Part shown: positions 9,481-18,239 of the stretch, piece after piece
Layout of the letters: every line of letters starts with the position of its first letter
Position numbering within the stretch: the stretch's first letter is position 1
DNA from: Pseudanabaena sp. FACHB-1998
Lineage (GTDB): Bacteria; Cyanobacteriota; Cyanobacteriia; Pseudanabaenales; Pseudanabaenaceae
NCBI RefSeq assembly: GCF_014696355.1
Contig: NZ_JACJQA010000043.1
Span: 16,221 to 80,220, forward strand
Direction of reading: 5' to 3'
Length of the DNA: 64,000 bases
Position numbers and translations under genes: made by a program
The notes under the pieces: generated by a model
What the model was told of the DNA's origin: nothing
The model's input: only the letters and a program-made list of their open reading frames with translations
The model's database searches: none

Positions 9481-11739
9481 ATGACCCCAACCCTCCCCAC
9501 CGAGCAAATCGATCGCATTGTGTGGAATCAACACCACGACCCCTTTACAGTCCTTGGTCCCCATGAAATTGAGCAAGATGGTAAGTCGGTATGGGTGGTT
9601 AGAGCGTATCTACCCGACGCAGAGGCAGTATCCGTAGTTACGCCCGACCAACACAAAGAATATCCGATGCATTCGGTGCATCATCCTCACTTTTTTGAAT
9701 GTATAATTAGTGACGCGCCCCACCTATTTAGTTATCAGCTTAGAGTCAAGTCTGGTGAAAGCGATCGCCTAATCCACGATCCCTACTATTTTAAATCGCC
9801 ACTACTCACCGAATTTGATGCTTATTTATTCGGTGAAGGTACGCATTATCAAATTTACGAAAAAATGGGCGCTCATCCTACCACCATTGATGGTGTGAGT
9901 GGCGTTTATTTCGCTGTCTGGGCTCCTAATGCCCGTAACGTCTCTGTCATTGGCGACTTCAATAGCTGGGACGGACGCAAGCACCAAATGCGTAGAGGTA
10001 ATACAGGCATTTGGGACTTGTTTATTCCTGAGCTAGTGGTTGGCACAGTCTACAAATACGAAATTAAAAGTCCCGCAGGACATATTTACGAAAAATCCGA
10101 TCCCTATGGCTTCTTCCAAGAAGTACGTCCGAAGACCGCCTCGATCGTTACCGATCTCAGCACCTATGAATGGAGCGATCAGAAATGGCTCGAAACTCGC
10201 CGCACTGAAGATCCGCTGAAAAAGCCCATTTCTGTCTATGAGATGCATCTAGGTTCATGGATGCACGCCTCCAGTGCCAATCCTCCCGCCAGTGGCTATC
10301 CTGCGGTATCGGCAGCCGATCTCAAGCCGGGCGCAAGATTTCTCACCTATCGTGAACTTGCGGAAGACCTCATTCCCTACGTCAAAGAGATGGGCTATAC
10401 CCACATCGAAATGATGCCGATCGCTGAGCATCCCTTTGACGGCTCATGGGGCTATCAGGTCACAGGCTACTATGCCGCGACTTCCCGCTATGGCACGCCC
10501 CAAGATTTGATGTATTTCATTGACAAGTGTCACCAAAATGACATTGGCATCCTTGTGGACTGGGTTCCTGCTCACTTCCCTAAGGATGGACATGGCTTAT
10601 CCTTCTTTGATGGCACATTCCTCTATGAGCCTGAAGATGTTCGCATCGGTGAGCATAAGGAATGGGGAACTAAAATCTTTAACTACAAGCGTAGTGAAGT
10701 TAAAAACTTCCTGATTGCCAATGTTCTATTTTGGTTTGAGAAGTATCACATTGATGGAATCCGTGTCGATGCCGTTGCCTCTATGATTTACCGCGATTAC
10801 AATCGTAAATCTGGCGAATGGCTTGCTAATGAATATGGTGGTCGCGAAAGTTTAGAAGCGATCGAGTTATTTCGTCACTTACACAGTATTCTCTTTACCT
10901 ATTACCCCGGAGCCTTATCGATCGCCGAAGAATCAACTTCTTGGCCGATGGTCACATGGCCCGCTTACTCAGGTGGCTTAGGCTTTAACCTGAAGTGGAA
11001 CATGGGCTGGATGCACGATATGCTTGATTATTTCAAGCTTGATCCATACTTCCGTGGACATAACAATAATTATCTTACCTTTAGCATTTGGTATGCCTTC
11101 AGCGAAAACTTTATGCTGGCGCTTTCCCATGACGAAGTGGTGCATGGTAAGAGTCCAATGATTGGCAAGATGCCGGGAGATGAATGGCAGAAGTTTGCTA
11201 ATCTGCGCTGTCTCTACGGCTATATGTTTACTCACCCCGGTAAGAAGACCATGTTTATGGGCATGGAAATTGGACAATGGGCAGAATGGAACGTTTGGGG
11301 TGATTTGGAATGGCATTTGCTGCAATATCCCAACCACAAGACACTTCAAAAATATGTCGGCGATCTCAACAAACTTTTGCGATCGCTTCCTGAACTTTAC
11401 ACTCAAGACTTCTCCCCTGAAGGCTTTGAGTGGATTGAATGTAATGACACCCAAAACTCAGTAATCTCGTTTCTCCGTAAGGGATTAAATGGTGATTTTG
11501 TATTGGTGGTCTGCAACTTTACTCCAGTTCCACATCATAATTATCGAGTTGGCGTTCCCAAAAAAGGTTTCTACAAAGAAGTTCTCAATAGTGATTCCCA
11601 AATTTATGGTGGTGGCGGACTTGGCAATATGGGCGGCAAATATGCCGATGAGTATGGTACGCATGGCAAGCCTTATTCTCTAGATGTCACCGCACCTCCT
11701 CTAGGTGTAGTGGTATTGAAATACACTGGCGAAGTTTAA
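9481..11739 (+). CDS. glgB: 1,4-alpha-glucan branching enzyme
   Basis: Introduces alpha-1,6 branches into glycogen by cleaving alpha-1,4 chains and transferring the cut segment. At 752 residues it is full length: an N-terminal carbohydrate-binding module, an early-set domain (VSGVYFAVWAPNARNVSVIGDFNSW region, about 135-230), a GH13 barrel and a C-terminal beta domain. The catalytic triad is visible as Asp430 (GIRVDAV), Glu483 (AEEST) and Asp551 (SHDEVVHGK), with the 53- and 68-residue spacings of the E. coli enzyme. ATG start. Monocistronic, followed by two strong hairpins. Confidence 0.98.
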   Translation: MTPTLPTEQIDRIVWNQHHDPFTVLGPHEIEQDGKSVWVVRAYLPDAEAVSVVTPDQHKEYPMHSVHHPHFFECIISDAPHLFSYQLRVKSGESDRLIHDPYYFKSPLLTEFDAYLFGEGTHYQIYEKMGAHPTTIDGVSGVYFAVWAPNARNVSVIGDFNSWDGRKHQMRRGNTGIWDLFIPELVVGTVYKYEIKSPAGHIYEKSDPYGFFQEVRPKTASIVTDLSTYEWSDQKWLETRRTEDPLKKPISVYEMHLGSWMHASSANPPASGYPAVSAADLKPGARFLTYRELAEDLIPYVKEMGYTHIEMMPIAEHPFDGSWGYQVTGYYAATSRYGTPQDLMYFIDKCHQNDIGILVDWVPAHFPKDGHGLSFFDGTFLYEPEDVRIGEHKEWGTKIFNYKRSEVKNFLIANVLFWFEKYHIDGIRVDAVASMIYRDYNRKSGEWLANEYGGRESLEAIELFRHLHSILFTYYPGALSIAEESTSWPMVTWPAYSGGLGFNLKWNMGWMHDMLDYFKLDPYFRGHNNNYLTFSIWYAFSENFMLALSHDEVVHGKSPMIGKMPGDEWQKFANLRCLYGYMFTHPGKKTMFMGMEIGQWAEWNVWGDLEWHLLQYPNHKTLQKYVGDLNKLLRSLPELYTQDFSPEGFEWIECNDTQNSVISFLRKGLNGDFVLVVCNFTPVPHHNYRVGVPKKGFYKEVLNSDSQIYGGGGLGNMGGKYADEYGTHGKPYSLDVTAPPLGVVVLKYTGEV

Positions 11740-11742
11740 AAA

Positions 11743-11780
11743 AAGCAAAAAAAGCGGCGCGAAGCGCCGCTTTTTTGCTT
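11743..11780 (+). terminator. glgB terminator hairpin
   Basis: GC-rich 7-bp inner stem GCGGCGC/GCGCCGC around GAA, extended by A6/T6 and AAGC/GCTT. It starts 4 bases after glgB and ends in a T tract, so it is a classic intrinsic terminator built on the common GCGAAGC core. Confidence 0.85.
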
Positions 11781-11830
11781 GGTTACATCAAGAAGGACAA
11801 TAGAGGCTTTTTAGGCTTTGGGTAGTACAG

Positions 11831-11869
11831 ATAAATAAAAAAGCTGGCTTCGCCAGCTTTTTTATTTAT
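11831..11869. terminator. Perfect 18-bp hairpin, TTC loop
   Basis: Arms ATAAATAAAAAAGCTGGC and complement around TTC. It lies between glgB and the convergent msrB, next to a copy of the flanking module at 11872. Confidence 0.75.
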
Positions 11870-11871
11870 TT

Positions 11872-11905
11872 GGGTTTTAAGAAAGCGCAAAGCGCTGTAG
11901 CTATA
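11872..11905 (+). repeat. Dispersed flanking module A
   Basis: Contains AAGAAAGCGCAAAGCGC followed by TGTAGCTATA. Near-identical modules lie beside hairpins at about 19634 (-), 25492, 51251 (-), 53172, 54045 and 60726. Confidence 0.65.
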
Positions 11906-11908
11906 AAA

Positions 11909-12286
11909 TTAGCTGGAAATAAACTTCATGGAAACACCATTCATACAGTAGCGTTTGCCTGTTGGCTTCGGCCCATCATCGAAGACATGACCTAAATGTC
12001 CCCCACATCGACTGCAATGAACTTCAACGCGCTTCATAAAAAAGGAAATATCAACGGTAGTGGCGATTGCCCCTTCGATAGGTTGAAAAAAGCTCGGCCA
12101 GCCCGTACCACTATTGAATTTTGTATCTGATATAAACAGTGGCAAATCGCAACCTGCACAGTTGTAAGTACCCTTGCTATATTCCTTATCTAAGGGACTT
12201 GTAAAAGCTCGCTCAGTGCCATGCTTGCGTAAAACGCGAAACTGCTCGGGTGTGAGGACTTGTTTCCATTCATCTTCAGTTTTCAT
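11909..12286 (-). CDS. msrB: Peptide-methionine (R)-S-oxide reductase
   Basis: Reduces methionine-R-sulfoxide in proteins, using thioredoxin. At 125 residues it is a stand-alone MsrB. Zinc ligands are seen as two CxxC pairs (Cys43/Cys46 in YNCAGC, Cys91/Cys94 in [12 protein letters not shown]), and the catalytic Cys114 lies in RYCMN. The substrate-pocket stretch GTGWPSFF is intact. ATG start. It is divergent from sodB, with a 96-bp gap, and a thioredoxin gene that could recycle it is at 48.4 kb. Confidence 0.95.
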   Translation of the reverse strand: MKTEDEWKQVLTPEQFRVLRKHGTERAFTSPLDKEYSKGTYNCAGCDLPLFISDTKFNSGTGWPSFFQPIEGAIATTVDISFFMKRVEVHCSRCGGHLGHVFDDGPKPTGKRYCMNGVSMKFISS

Positions 12287-12293
12287 AAAAAGT

Positions 12294-12327
12294 AACAGTT
12301 ACTACTATCTACCATTTCGATTATAAT
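12294..12327 (+). promoter_or_regulatory. Candidate sodB promoter region
   Basis: A small dyad GTAACAGTTAC begins near 12294 and a TATAAT hexamer lies at 12322-12327, about 56 bp before the sodB ATG. No clear -35 box was seen. Confidence 0.35.
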
Positions 12328-12382
12328 TGTAACAATACTTAAAGCTGAGAAATCACTTCAAACTTTAACAGGTTAAACAACA

Positions 12383-12985
12383 ATGGCATTTGAACTCCCA
12401 CCTTTACCCTACGCCCCAGATGCTCTTGCAGCTTCGGGTATGTCTGCTGAGACCCTATCATTTCACTATGGCAAACACCATAAAGCCTATGTTGATAACC
12501 TCAACAACCTAATTAAAGATACCGATCTTGCTGATAAGTCTTTAGAAGAAATCATCAAGACTAGCTACAAAGAAGGTAAAGCAGGAATCTTTAATAATGC
12601 TGCTCAGGTATGGAATCATACCTTCTACTGGAATGGTATTAAGCCTGCTGGTGGTGGCGAGCCTACTGGTGCTTTGTTAGAAGCAATCAATGCCAGCTTT
12701 GGTAGCTTAGATAACTTTAAGACCGAATTTAAAAATGCTGGTGCTACTCAATTTGGTAGCGGCTGGGCATGGTTGGTTGCTGAAGGCGGTGCTTTGAAGA
12801 TTACCAAAACTCCTAACGCTGAAAACCCTCTGATTCACGAAGGTCAAGTTCCTTTGTTGACCATGGATGTTTGGGAACATGCTTACTATTTGGACTTCCA
12901 AAATAGTCGTCCTAACTTCATGGCTAACTTTGTGGAAAAGCTAATCAACTGGGATTTCGTCGCTGACAACTTCGCGGCTGCCTAA
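12383..12985 (+). CDS. sodB: Iron superoxide dismutase
   Basis: Converts superoxide to hydrogen peroxide and oxygen in the cytosol. The 200-residue protein has the four metal ligands His28, His79, Asp162 and His166 (motifs [22 protein letters not shown]). The [11 protein letters not shown] stretch and overall length favour the Fe over the Mn type. No signal peptide. ATG start. A TATAAT-like box lies at 12322-12327 in the shared upstream region with msrB, suggesting co-ordinate oxidative-stress control, which is an inference. Confidence 0.96.
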   Translation: MAFELPPLPYAPDALAASGMSAETLSFHYGKHHKAYVDNLNNLIKDTDLADKSLEEIIKTSYKEGKAGIFNNAAQVWNHTFYWNGIKPAGGGEPTGALLEAINASFGSLDNFKTEFKNAGATQFGSGWAWLVAEGGALKITKTPNAENPLIHEGQVPLLTMDVWEHAYYLDFQNSRPNFMANFVEKLINWDFVADNFAAA

Positions 12986-12989
12986 GTGT

Positions 12990-13010
12990 AAAAAGTGCAT
13001 AGCACTTTTT
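12990..13010 (+). terminator. Small hairpin after sodB
   Basis: AAAAAGTGC and its complement around ATA, 4 bases after the sodB stop, ending in a T run. Confidence 0.65.
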
Positions 13011-13024
13011 GACTTTTTTGACTA

Positions 13025-13061
13025 AAAAAGAGAAGCCTCGCTTTCCGAGGCTTCTCTTTTT
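13025..13061 (+). terminator. sodB terminator, 16-bp stem
   Basis: Arms AAAAAGAGAAGCCTCG and complement around CTTTC. It ends in TTTTT and is bidirectional in form. Confidence 0.8.
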
Positions 13062-13139
13062 ATTTGGTCTAAAATTAAGCAATAATATCAATTCACGAAA
13101 GTGTGACAACACTTTTGGGAATTAAAGACCAAACTCAGT

Positions 13140-13192
13140 AAGGATTTTCAAATGAAGAAATGGTGTAGCCATTTCTTCATTTGAAAATCCTT
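13140..13192. repeat. Perfect 24-bp inverted repeat
   Basis: Two 24-nt arms around TGTAG, AT-rich, between sodB and the convergent larC. Similar in style to the hairpin at 36810. Confidence 0.75.
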
Positions 13193-13198
13193 TCCCAA

Positions 13199-13245
13199 CC
13201 AAGAAATAGCAGTGCGTGGCTTTGCCACGCACTGCTATTTCTTGG
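13199..13245. repeat. Perfect 22-bp hairpin overlapping the larC stop
   Basis: Two 22-nt arms around TTT. The right arm includes the TAG stop and last two codons (Lys-Lys) of the larC 3' part, so part of the palindrome is coding. Confidence 0.8.
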
Positions 13246-13639
13246 CTTTAGCATCTCCCGCGAGTTTGACCGCTTCCTGCACTTGCCTTAATGGAACCTG
13301 ATGCGATCGCGCTAACTTCGCACAGTCCTCATACTCAGGCTGAATTGTCGCAAAACCATCACGCCATGCAATTTTAATTCTCGCTTTTCCATATTTTGTT
13401 TCCACCTCATGGATTTCGCGATCGAGAATTTTGCGCTCCTGAAAGCGATATCGAATACCGAGAGTACTCGTCTCCCGAAAGAGAATCTCCTCGCAAATAG
13501 CAAGGCGATCACCTAGACAAATTACCGTAATTAATATACCAGTGCGCGATTTTTTCATGCCGATCGCTTGGGTATAGACATCTAAAGCCCCATGCCGCAA
13601 TAGCTCCTCCATCGTGAAGGCGATCGCCTGTGCGGTCAT
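13235..13639 (-). CDS. larC: LarC C-terminal part (second frame)
   Basis: Matches the C-terminal (LarC2) part of the nickel-pincer cofactor enzyme LarC. The coordinates run from the ATG inside the conserved VDDMTAQ stretch, but this frame is open upstream to 13729. It reads through the LETQVDDM motif and joins the preceding larC frame at an A9 run (minus strand), so the real product is most likely made by a -1 frameshift from the gene at 13723-14604. Alone it would lack the LarC signature start. The last codons lie inside a 22-bp palindrome. Confidence 0.85.
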   Translation of the reverse strand: MTAQAIAFTMEELLRHGALDVYTQAIGMKKSRTGILITVICLGDRLAICEEILFRETSTLGIRYRFQERKILDREIHEVETKYGKARIKIAWRDGFATIQPEYEDCAKLARSHQVPLRQVQEAVKLAGDAKAKK

Positions 13640-13722
13640 ATCATCTACTTGGGTTTCGAGAATTGCGATCGTTTCTGTAGTGTGAAGAGATTCTCTCTTA
13701 GAGAAATGAATGTCTTCCAGAT

Positions 13723-14604
13723 TTAGGCTTTTTTTTTCTTACTCTTACCAATCCAGAGCCGCAGAGCATTAGGAATTTCTAAATCTTGAGAACCAGCCCC
13801 TAAACCGATTTTCTTGATTTTCATTAAGGGAACTTCGCCAAACTTCTCACTGAGAGTTACCGCGATCGCCGCACCAGTGGGCGTAACTAACTCTTTGCGA
13901 ATTCCGTTATCGCAGATCGTGACGTTATGCATCTCCCATAATTTCAGTGTCGCAGGTGCAGGGACAGGCATTTTCCCATGATCGCAATCCACATACCCCC
14001 CCCCCACAGGTAAAGCGGAACAATAAATTTTTTTGACTTCTAGCCATGCAAAGCCTGCACAGGTGCAGACAATATCGACGATCGCATCAATTGCACCTAC
14101 TTCATGAAAATGTACTGCTTCAGGAGCGATACCATGTACTGCTCCTTCCGCGATCGCTAGTTGACGAAAGATGGCTAAACTCCTAGCTTCTATTTGTGGG
14201 GCTAATTTAGCCTCCCGAATGAGCTTCTCAATTTCTGGCAAATGGCGATGGGGAGCATGGGGATTTTGTTCATGGGAATCGTGATTATGTTCATGACTAT
14301 GGGATTCATGGGCATGTTCTCCATGACTATGCTCGTGATGATGGCTATGAACTTCATGGGAATGCTTAGCGGCTACGGTTGGCGGTTCATCACCCGTATG
14401 ATTTAACAATTCCACATGGAGTTTTGTTGCTTCAAGGCTGCCCCGAATTACTAGCTCTGTCCATAACTTAACTTCGGACTCTAGCCCTAATTTACGAACA
14501 ATATCTTGCAAATATTCTAAAGGTACGCCCGCACTCACCAGCGCACCTAAACACATATCGCCAGCAATACCCGTTGGACAATCTAAATAAGCAATATTTG
14601 CCAT
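13723..14604 (-). CDS. larC: LarC N-terminal part, nickel-pincer cofactor synthesis
   Basis: LarC inserts nickel into the pyridinium bis-thiocarboxylate cofactor, a CTP-dependent step of nickel-pincer nucleotide synthesis. The characteristic start YLDCPTGIAGDM is clear, as are VHFHEVGAIDAIVDI and ELVTPTGAAIA. A His-rich segment (roughly 40 residues, about half His) follows the first domain and probably binds Ni. I place the start at ATG 14604, which has GGAAAG upstream, rather than a TTG five codons earlier. The ORF ends in four Lys codons, Ala and a stop at the A9 run. A G10 tract (minus strand) encodes three Gly near 13995. No larA, larB or larE is in the window. Confidence 0.9.
   Translation of the reverse strand: MANIAYLDCPTGIAGDMCLGALVSAGVPLEYLQDIVRKLGLESEVKLWTELVIRGSLEATKLHVELLNHTGDEPPTVAAKHSHEVHSHHHEHSHGEHAHESHSHEHNHDSHEQNPHAPHRHLPEIEKLIREAKLAPQIEARSLAIFRQLAIAEGAVHGIAPEAVHFHEVGAIDAIVDIVCTCAGFAWLEVKKIYCSALPVGGGYVDCDHGKMPVPAPATLKLWEMHNVTICDNGIRKELVTPTGAAIAVTLSEKFGEVPLMKIKKIGLGAGSQDLEIPNALRLWIGKSKKKKA
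13729..13737 (-). other. A9 slippery run at the larC frame junction
   Basis: The minus strand reads AAG AAA AAA AAA GCC TAA in the first frame; shifting by -1 avoids the stop and continues into the LarC2 frame. Lactobacillus larC is known to need a programmed frameshift, which favours a real recoding site. A sequencing or real indel is the alternative. Confidence 0.7.
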
Positions 14605-14648
14605 ACTGTTCTTTCCCAAGTCTCTAAAATAGCAACCATAAAATTAAG

Positions 14649-14695
14649 AATAGATTTTTTGTGACAAGGCTTCGCCTCGTCACAAAAAATCTATT
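14649..14695. repeat. 22-bp hairpin, TTC loop
   Basis: Arms differ by one position around TTC (core GGCTTCGCC). It lies between the 5' end of larC and the 3' end of the pentapeptide gene, so it is the likely transcript end of the latter. Confidence 0.75.
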
Positions 14696-14710
14696 TCTTT
14701 TAGCATCCTA

Positions 14711-15808
14711 CTATTTTTGGGTTAGCCCAATTACCCCTTGGAGATTTGCCTCATCAAAAATTGTGCTTTCAATAGTTGCTCCCGTTAGATTCGCTCCCGC
14801 CAGATTGGCTTTCTGGAAATTAGTCCCGATGAGAACCGCACCACTAAGATTTGCACCTCCTAAATAAGCATTCTGAAGTTGAGCTACAGAAAAATTGGCA
14901 CTTTTGAGATTAGCCATACTCATATCTACATCCTGCAAATCGGCATGACGAAATTTCGTTTCAAAACAGTTAGCTTGAACTAAAACTGCTTTATAGAGAG
15001 AGGCTCGGCTCAGATCGGCATTGCTTAAATTGGCTTTAGTCAGGTTTGCCATACTTAAAAAAGTATCGCCTAAGAAGGTATCGCATAGTTCTGCGCCGAC
15101 CAACTGCGCTCCACTTAAAATTGCGCCACCCAAATTGGCTTTATTAAGAGTGGCTCTATTCAAAATCGCTTCGCTGAAATTTGCCATCAAACATCCCGCC
15201 ATGCTGATGTCCGCAAAGTCGAGTAAAGCTCCATACAAATTTGCCCGAGTTAACAAGGCTCCCCTCAATTTGGCTCGGCTCAGTTTGGCTAAGCTCAAAT
15301 TAGCATTGCTTAAATTAGCACCACTCAGATCTGTATTTTGGAGACTCGCACCACTGAGATTTGCACCACTAAAATTAATATTTTTGAAACTTGCCCCACT
15401 CAAATTTGTGCCACTCATATTTGTGCCACTCAGATTTGCATTACCCAGATTAATTCCGATTAGTTCTAGCGATCGCAGATCGGTGTTAGTTAAATTGATA
15501 TCTTGAATATTGGTTTGACGAAAGCTAACTTGCCCTAGAATCGCCCCACTCAAATTTGCGCCCTTCAGATTAGCATTGACAAAAATTGCTTCACTCAGGG
15601 TTGCTCCTGACAGGTTGGCATAGCTTAAATCAGTTTTACTAAAATTGCATTTACTAAGATTGACTTGACTTAGATCAGCTCCACTAAGTTTTAATGACGA
15701 CAAATCGACTTTTTGTAAGTCAATTGCTGCTGGTTGCGTCTTTTCGCGCCAAGCATTCCAGCACTCAGTGCCGTCTTTGATATTTTTAACAATTCTTAGA
15801 TCAGCCAA
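14711..15808 (-). CDS. Pentapeptide-repeat protein
   Basis: 365 residues, made from about residue 35 to the C-terminus of A(D/N)LXX pentapeptide repeats (ANLSG, ANLSN, ADLSR and variants), about 60 units, which fold into a right-handed quadrilateral beta helix. The N-terminal 30 residues (NIKDGTECWNAWREK) form a cap seen in other cyanobacterial members. There is no signal peptide or membrane span, so a cytosolic or thylakoid-surface location is likely. The function is unknown; some family members mimic DNA or act in thylakoid biology. ATG start. Confidence 0.92.
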   Translation of the reverse strand: MADLRIVKNIKDGTECWNAWREKTQPAAIDLQKVDLSSLKLSGADLSQVNLSKCNFSKTDLSYANLSGATLSEAIFVNANLKGANLSGAILGQVSFRQTNIQDINLTNTDLRSLELIGINLGNANLSGTNMSGTNLSGASFKNINFSGANLSGASLQNTDLSGANLSNANLSLAKLSRAKLRGALLTRANLYGALLDFADISMAGCLMANFSEAILNRATLNKANLGGAILSGAQLVGAELCDTFLGDTFLSMANLTKANLSNADLSRASLYKAVLVQANCFETKFRHADLQDVDMSMANLKSANFSVAQLQNAYLGGANLSGAVLIGTNFQKANLAGANLTGATIESTIFDEANLQGVIGLTQK

Positions 15809-15953
15809 GGGAGTTACTACTTTAATGAATTAAGTTTTGATAACGATTCTAATCTAAGCTGTTTTTTTTAATAAATCTAGATACGTTAAATGGCTTAGGA
15901 CTTACGCATTGGATTAGATTTGCCTAAGTTCTATGGCTTATTCCTTTGCTAGG

Positions 15954-16000
15954 CAAGAATTAGGGATGCGAGGGCAGGGCAACCGCATCCCTAATTCTTG
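15954..16000. repeat. 17-bp inverted repeat overlapping the queG stop
   Basis: Arms CAAGAATTAGGGATGCG and complement, separated by 13 bases. The right arm contains the TAG stop and last two codons of queG. Confidence 0.75.
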
Positions 16001-16974
16001 GGGGGTGGATTTTGCTCAAGAATTTGTTTGGCATTGCGTTGCCAGCGATCGCGTTTAATTCTGCGTAAAGCGGAGCCTGTAAAATTGCGATCCCATTCCT
16101 CTTCGGTCATGGTGGCTAAATCTGCTAAAAGTGGATCGATATTATGGGGAAAGGGATGAAAGTCTAGTTCTGAAGTTTCCTGAGCAAAACGCTGATTCCA
16201 AGGACAGACATCTTGGCAAATGTCACAGCCAGCAACCCAATTCTGGAGATTGGCAGCGATCGCTTCAGGAATTTGGGCGGCTTTATTCTCGATGGTATGG
16301 AAGGCGATACAGCGATTTGCATCAACTACAAAGGGTTGAGCGATCGCTCCCGTAGGACAAGCATCGATACAACGAGTACAAGTACCGCAATGGTCAGTAT
16401 GGGGGCGATCGGGTTCTAGGTCGAGATTAGTCAGTACCTCGCCCAAAAATAGCCAAGAGCCATATTCACGGGTAATCACATTGCTATGCTTACCAATCCA
16501 ACCGATCCCCGCTCGCTGAGCAAAAGCTTTTTCGGCGATCGGCCCCGTATCCACATAGTAACGAGCTTGGATTTTGATACCATCGACTTCGCCTAGGGAT
16601 TCTAACCAAGTAGCTAAAGCTTTGAGCTTTTTAGATAAAACCTTGTGATAGTCACGTCCCCAACCGTAACGGGAGATTTTGCCCACTGGTTGCTCGTTTT
16701 GTTGATCCTTTGGTTGATTAACTGCGTGTTGATGAGGGGTGTAGTAATTTAAAGCGACACAGATCAAAGACTTAACGCCCGACATTACCTGCGTAATGTC
16801 TTGACGTTTAGGATTGCTCATCCATTCCATATCGGCTTGATAGCCTAGCTCAAGCCAATCGCGTAGACGTTCTGCTTCAATACCCGACTCCGCTTTCGCG
16901 ATCCCTACTTTGCTAAAGCCTAAATCCAAAGCTTTTTGGGCGATCGCTTGTTTGAGTTCTGCTTTAACCACCAC
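15991..16974 (-). CDS. queG: Epoxyqueuosine reductase
   Basis: Performs the last step of queuosine synthesis in tRNA, reducing epoxyqueuosine with a cobalamin cofactor and two [4Fe-4S] clusters. Of 327 residues, the two ferredoxin-like Cys motifs are complete: CGTCTRCIDACP and CDICQDVCPWN. The conserved N-terminal YQADMEWM and the GWIGKHSNVI stretch are present. ATG start. Its first 11 bases overlap the upstream J-domain gene, so the two are translationally coupled. queF of the same pathway is at 54.2 kb. Confidence 0.96.
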   Translation of the reverse strand: MVVKAELKQAIAQKALDLGFSKVGIAKAESGIEAERLRDWLELGYQADMEWMSNPKRQDITQVMSGVKSLICVALNYYTPHQHAVNQPKDQQNEQPVGKISRYGWGRDYHKVLSKKLKALATWLESLGEVDGIKIQARYYVDTGPIAEKAFAQRAGIGWIGKHSNVITREYGSWLFLGEVLTNLDLEPDRPHTDHCGTCTRCIDACPTGAIAQPFVVDANRCIAFHTIENKAAQIPEAIAANLQNWVAGCDICQDVCPWNQRFAQETSELDFHPFPHNIDPLLADLATMTEEEWDRNFTGSALRRIKRDRWQRNAKQILEQNPPPKN

Positions 16975-18085
16975 CTAACCAACCAAAAAATCCATTCTTT
17001 TTATCACTCTTCGGCTTTGCTTGATTTTTGTCTGCATTAACAGAGGTAGTACCACCAACTTGAGTAATATATTTCAGGGCTAAAGGCTCTTCTGGATTGA
17101 GCTTTAGCGCTTGCTGAAAGCTGACTTTTGCCATGCCAGCTAACTTTTGATTCATATAGACAAATCCTAAGAGAGCATGACATTTACTATGGTTGCAATC
17201 AATCTGAATTGCATTACGCAACTCTTTTAAGGCAAAAGCCCAAAGCTGCTGATTAATATATTCTTCGGCCTGTTGAATATATTGGTTAATTGACCCAACC
17301 GCGCCATTAGTGCTGGATTGACCATTACTAGTAGTACCAGAGCTACTGGTCGAATTATTAACATTACGCGGCGGAACCTTTGACTCACTTCGCATCTGAT
17401 AAGTATTACTAGAACTAGATTTGGTTCTATCACTGCCTAAATTACTTGTATTACTACCACTACTCATCGAATTAGGAACCGAGCCGCCAGTAATAGCGGA
17501 ATTGCTAGCGGTTGAATTCTTATTAATCATCCCTTGACCCTGCGCTGGTGAAGCATAAGGTGCAACCGAACTGCTCATAGAAGCACTGGGACTATGGTTA
17601 TATCCTTCCTGTAATAGTATGTAAACTAAGTTAAGTTCGCTTAATACGCCAATATTGTCTAGGGATAGCTCAAGTTGTTGATATTGGATTTTTGCTATTT
17701 CTTGAACCGTATGTTCGTAGTTTAAGTCTTTAGGAGCAGTTAAATATCGATTAGCAATTTCAGACTGGGGGATAAATTTTTGGTTGCGCTTCATCAAGCG
17801 CTTGCCCAGTAGTTTTAAGATTGCTGAATATTCTGTTCTTTCTCGCTCTTGTGACAAAACATCATAGGCCGGATTTACCAGCTTTGATAAATACTGGGTT
17901 GCTATCTGTTTTTCGTTTGGTGTGCGTCCGTGAATATCAGGATGTAATGACTTTGCTATAAGTAGATATCTTTTTCGCACATGAGAAGCTTCGGCTGTTA
18001 GTGGTAAGCCTAGTACGGCATAGTAATCATTAAAGTCGTATTGACCGATGCCACGATCTATACGAAATGTTCTTGGATTTTCCAC
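16964..18085 (-). CDS. J-domain protein with C-terminal TPRs
   Basis: A 373-residue DnaJ-type co-chaperone-like protein. The J domain (about 17-85) has YYAVLGL and the essential HPD in LHPDIHG, so it should stimulate an Hsp70 ATPase. A low-complexity Ser/Asn/Thr/Gly linker spans about 165-265, and two TPR-like helical pairs follow (AEEYINQQLWAFALKELRN, then a unit ending LNPEEPLALKY). It has no DnaJ zinc domain. I read the start as GTG with GAGG about 9 bases upstream. It overlaps queG by 11 bp; no functional link to queuosine is known to me. Confidence 0.88.
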   Translation of the reverse strand: MENPRTFRIDRGIGQYDFNDYYAVLGLPLTAEASHVRKRYLLIAKSLHPDIHGRTPNEKQIATQYLSKLVNPAYDVLSQERERTEYSAILKLLGKRLMKRNQKFIPQSEIANRYLTAPKDLNYEHTVQEIAKIQYQQLELSLDNIGVLSELNLVYILLQEGYNHSPSASMSSSVAPYASPAQGQGMINKNSTASNSAITGGSVPNSMSSGSNTSNLGSDRTKSSSSNTYQMRSESKVPPRNVNNSTSSSGTTSNGQSSTNGAVGSINQYIQQAEEYINQQLWAFALKELRNAIQIDCNHSKCHALLGFVYMNQKLAGMAKVSFQQALKLNPEEPLALKYITQVGGTTSVNADKNQAKPKSDKKNGFFGWLGGG

Positions 18086-18239
18086 TATCTGACCTCGGCG
18101 TTTCGTTACCCAAACAAAATTTTTTAGATTTTAAACGAGATAAGTAATAATAACTTACCCATCAATGATTAGGTTGTAATCGCAATAATTACATATTTTC
18201 CATAGTTATTCCCAAATTATATTTAGATATGGTTTATTT

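Noticed and set aside
14661..15506. Plus-strand open frames rich in Ala/Leu/Lys opposite the pentapeptide gene
   Set aside because: The 15-base periodicity of the pentapeptide repeat creates repetitive antisense frames; not real genes.
14711..15808. Tandem DNA repeats that might look like a repeat array
   Set aside because: The 15-bp periodicity is fully explained by pentapeptide coding; there are no spacers as in a CRISPR array.
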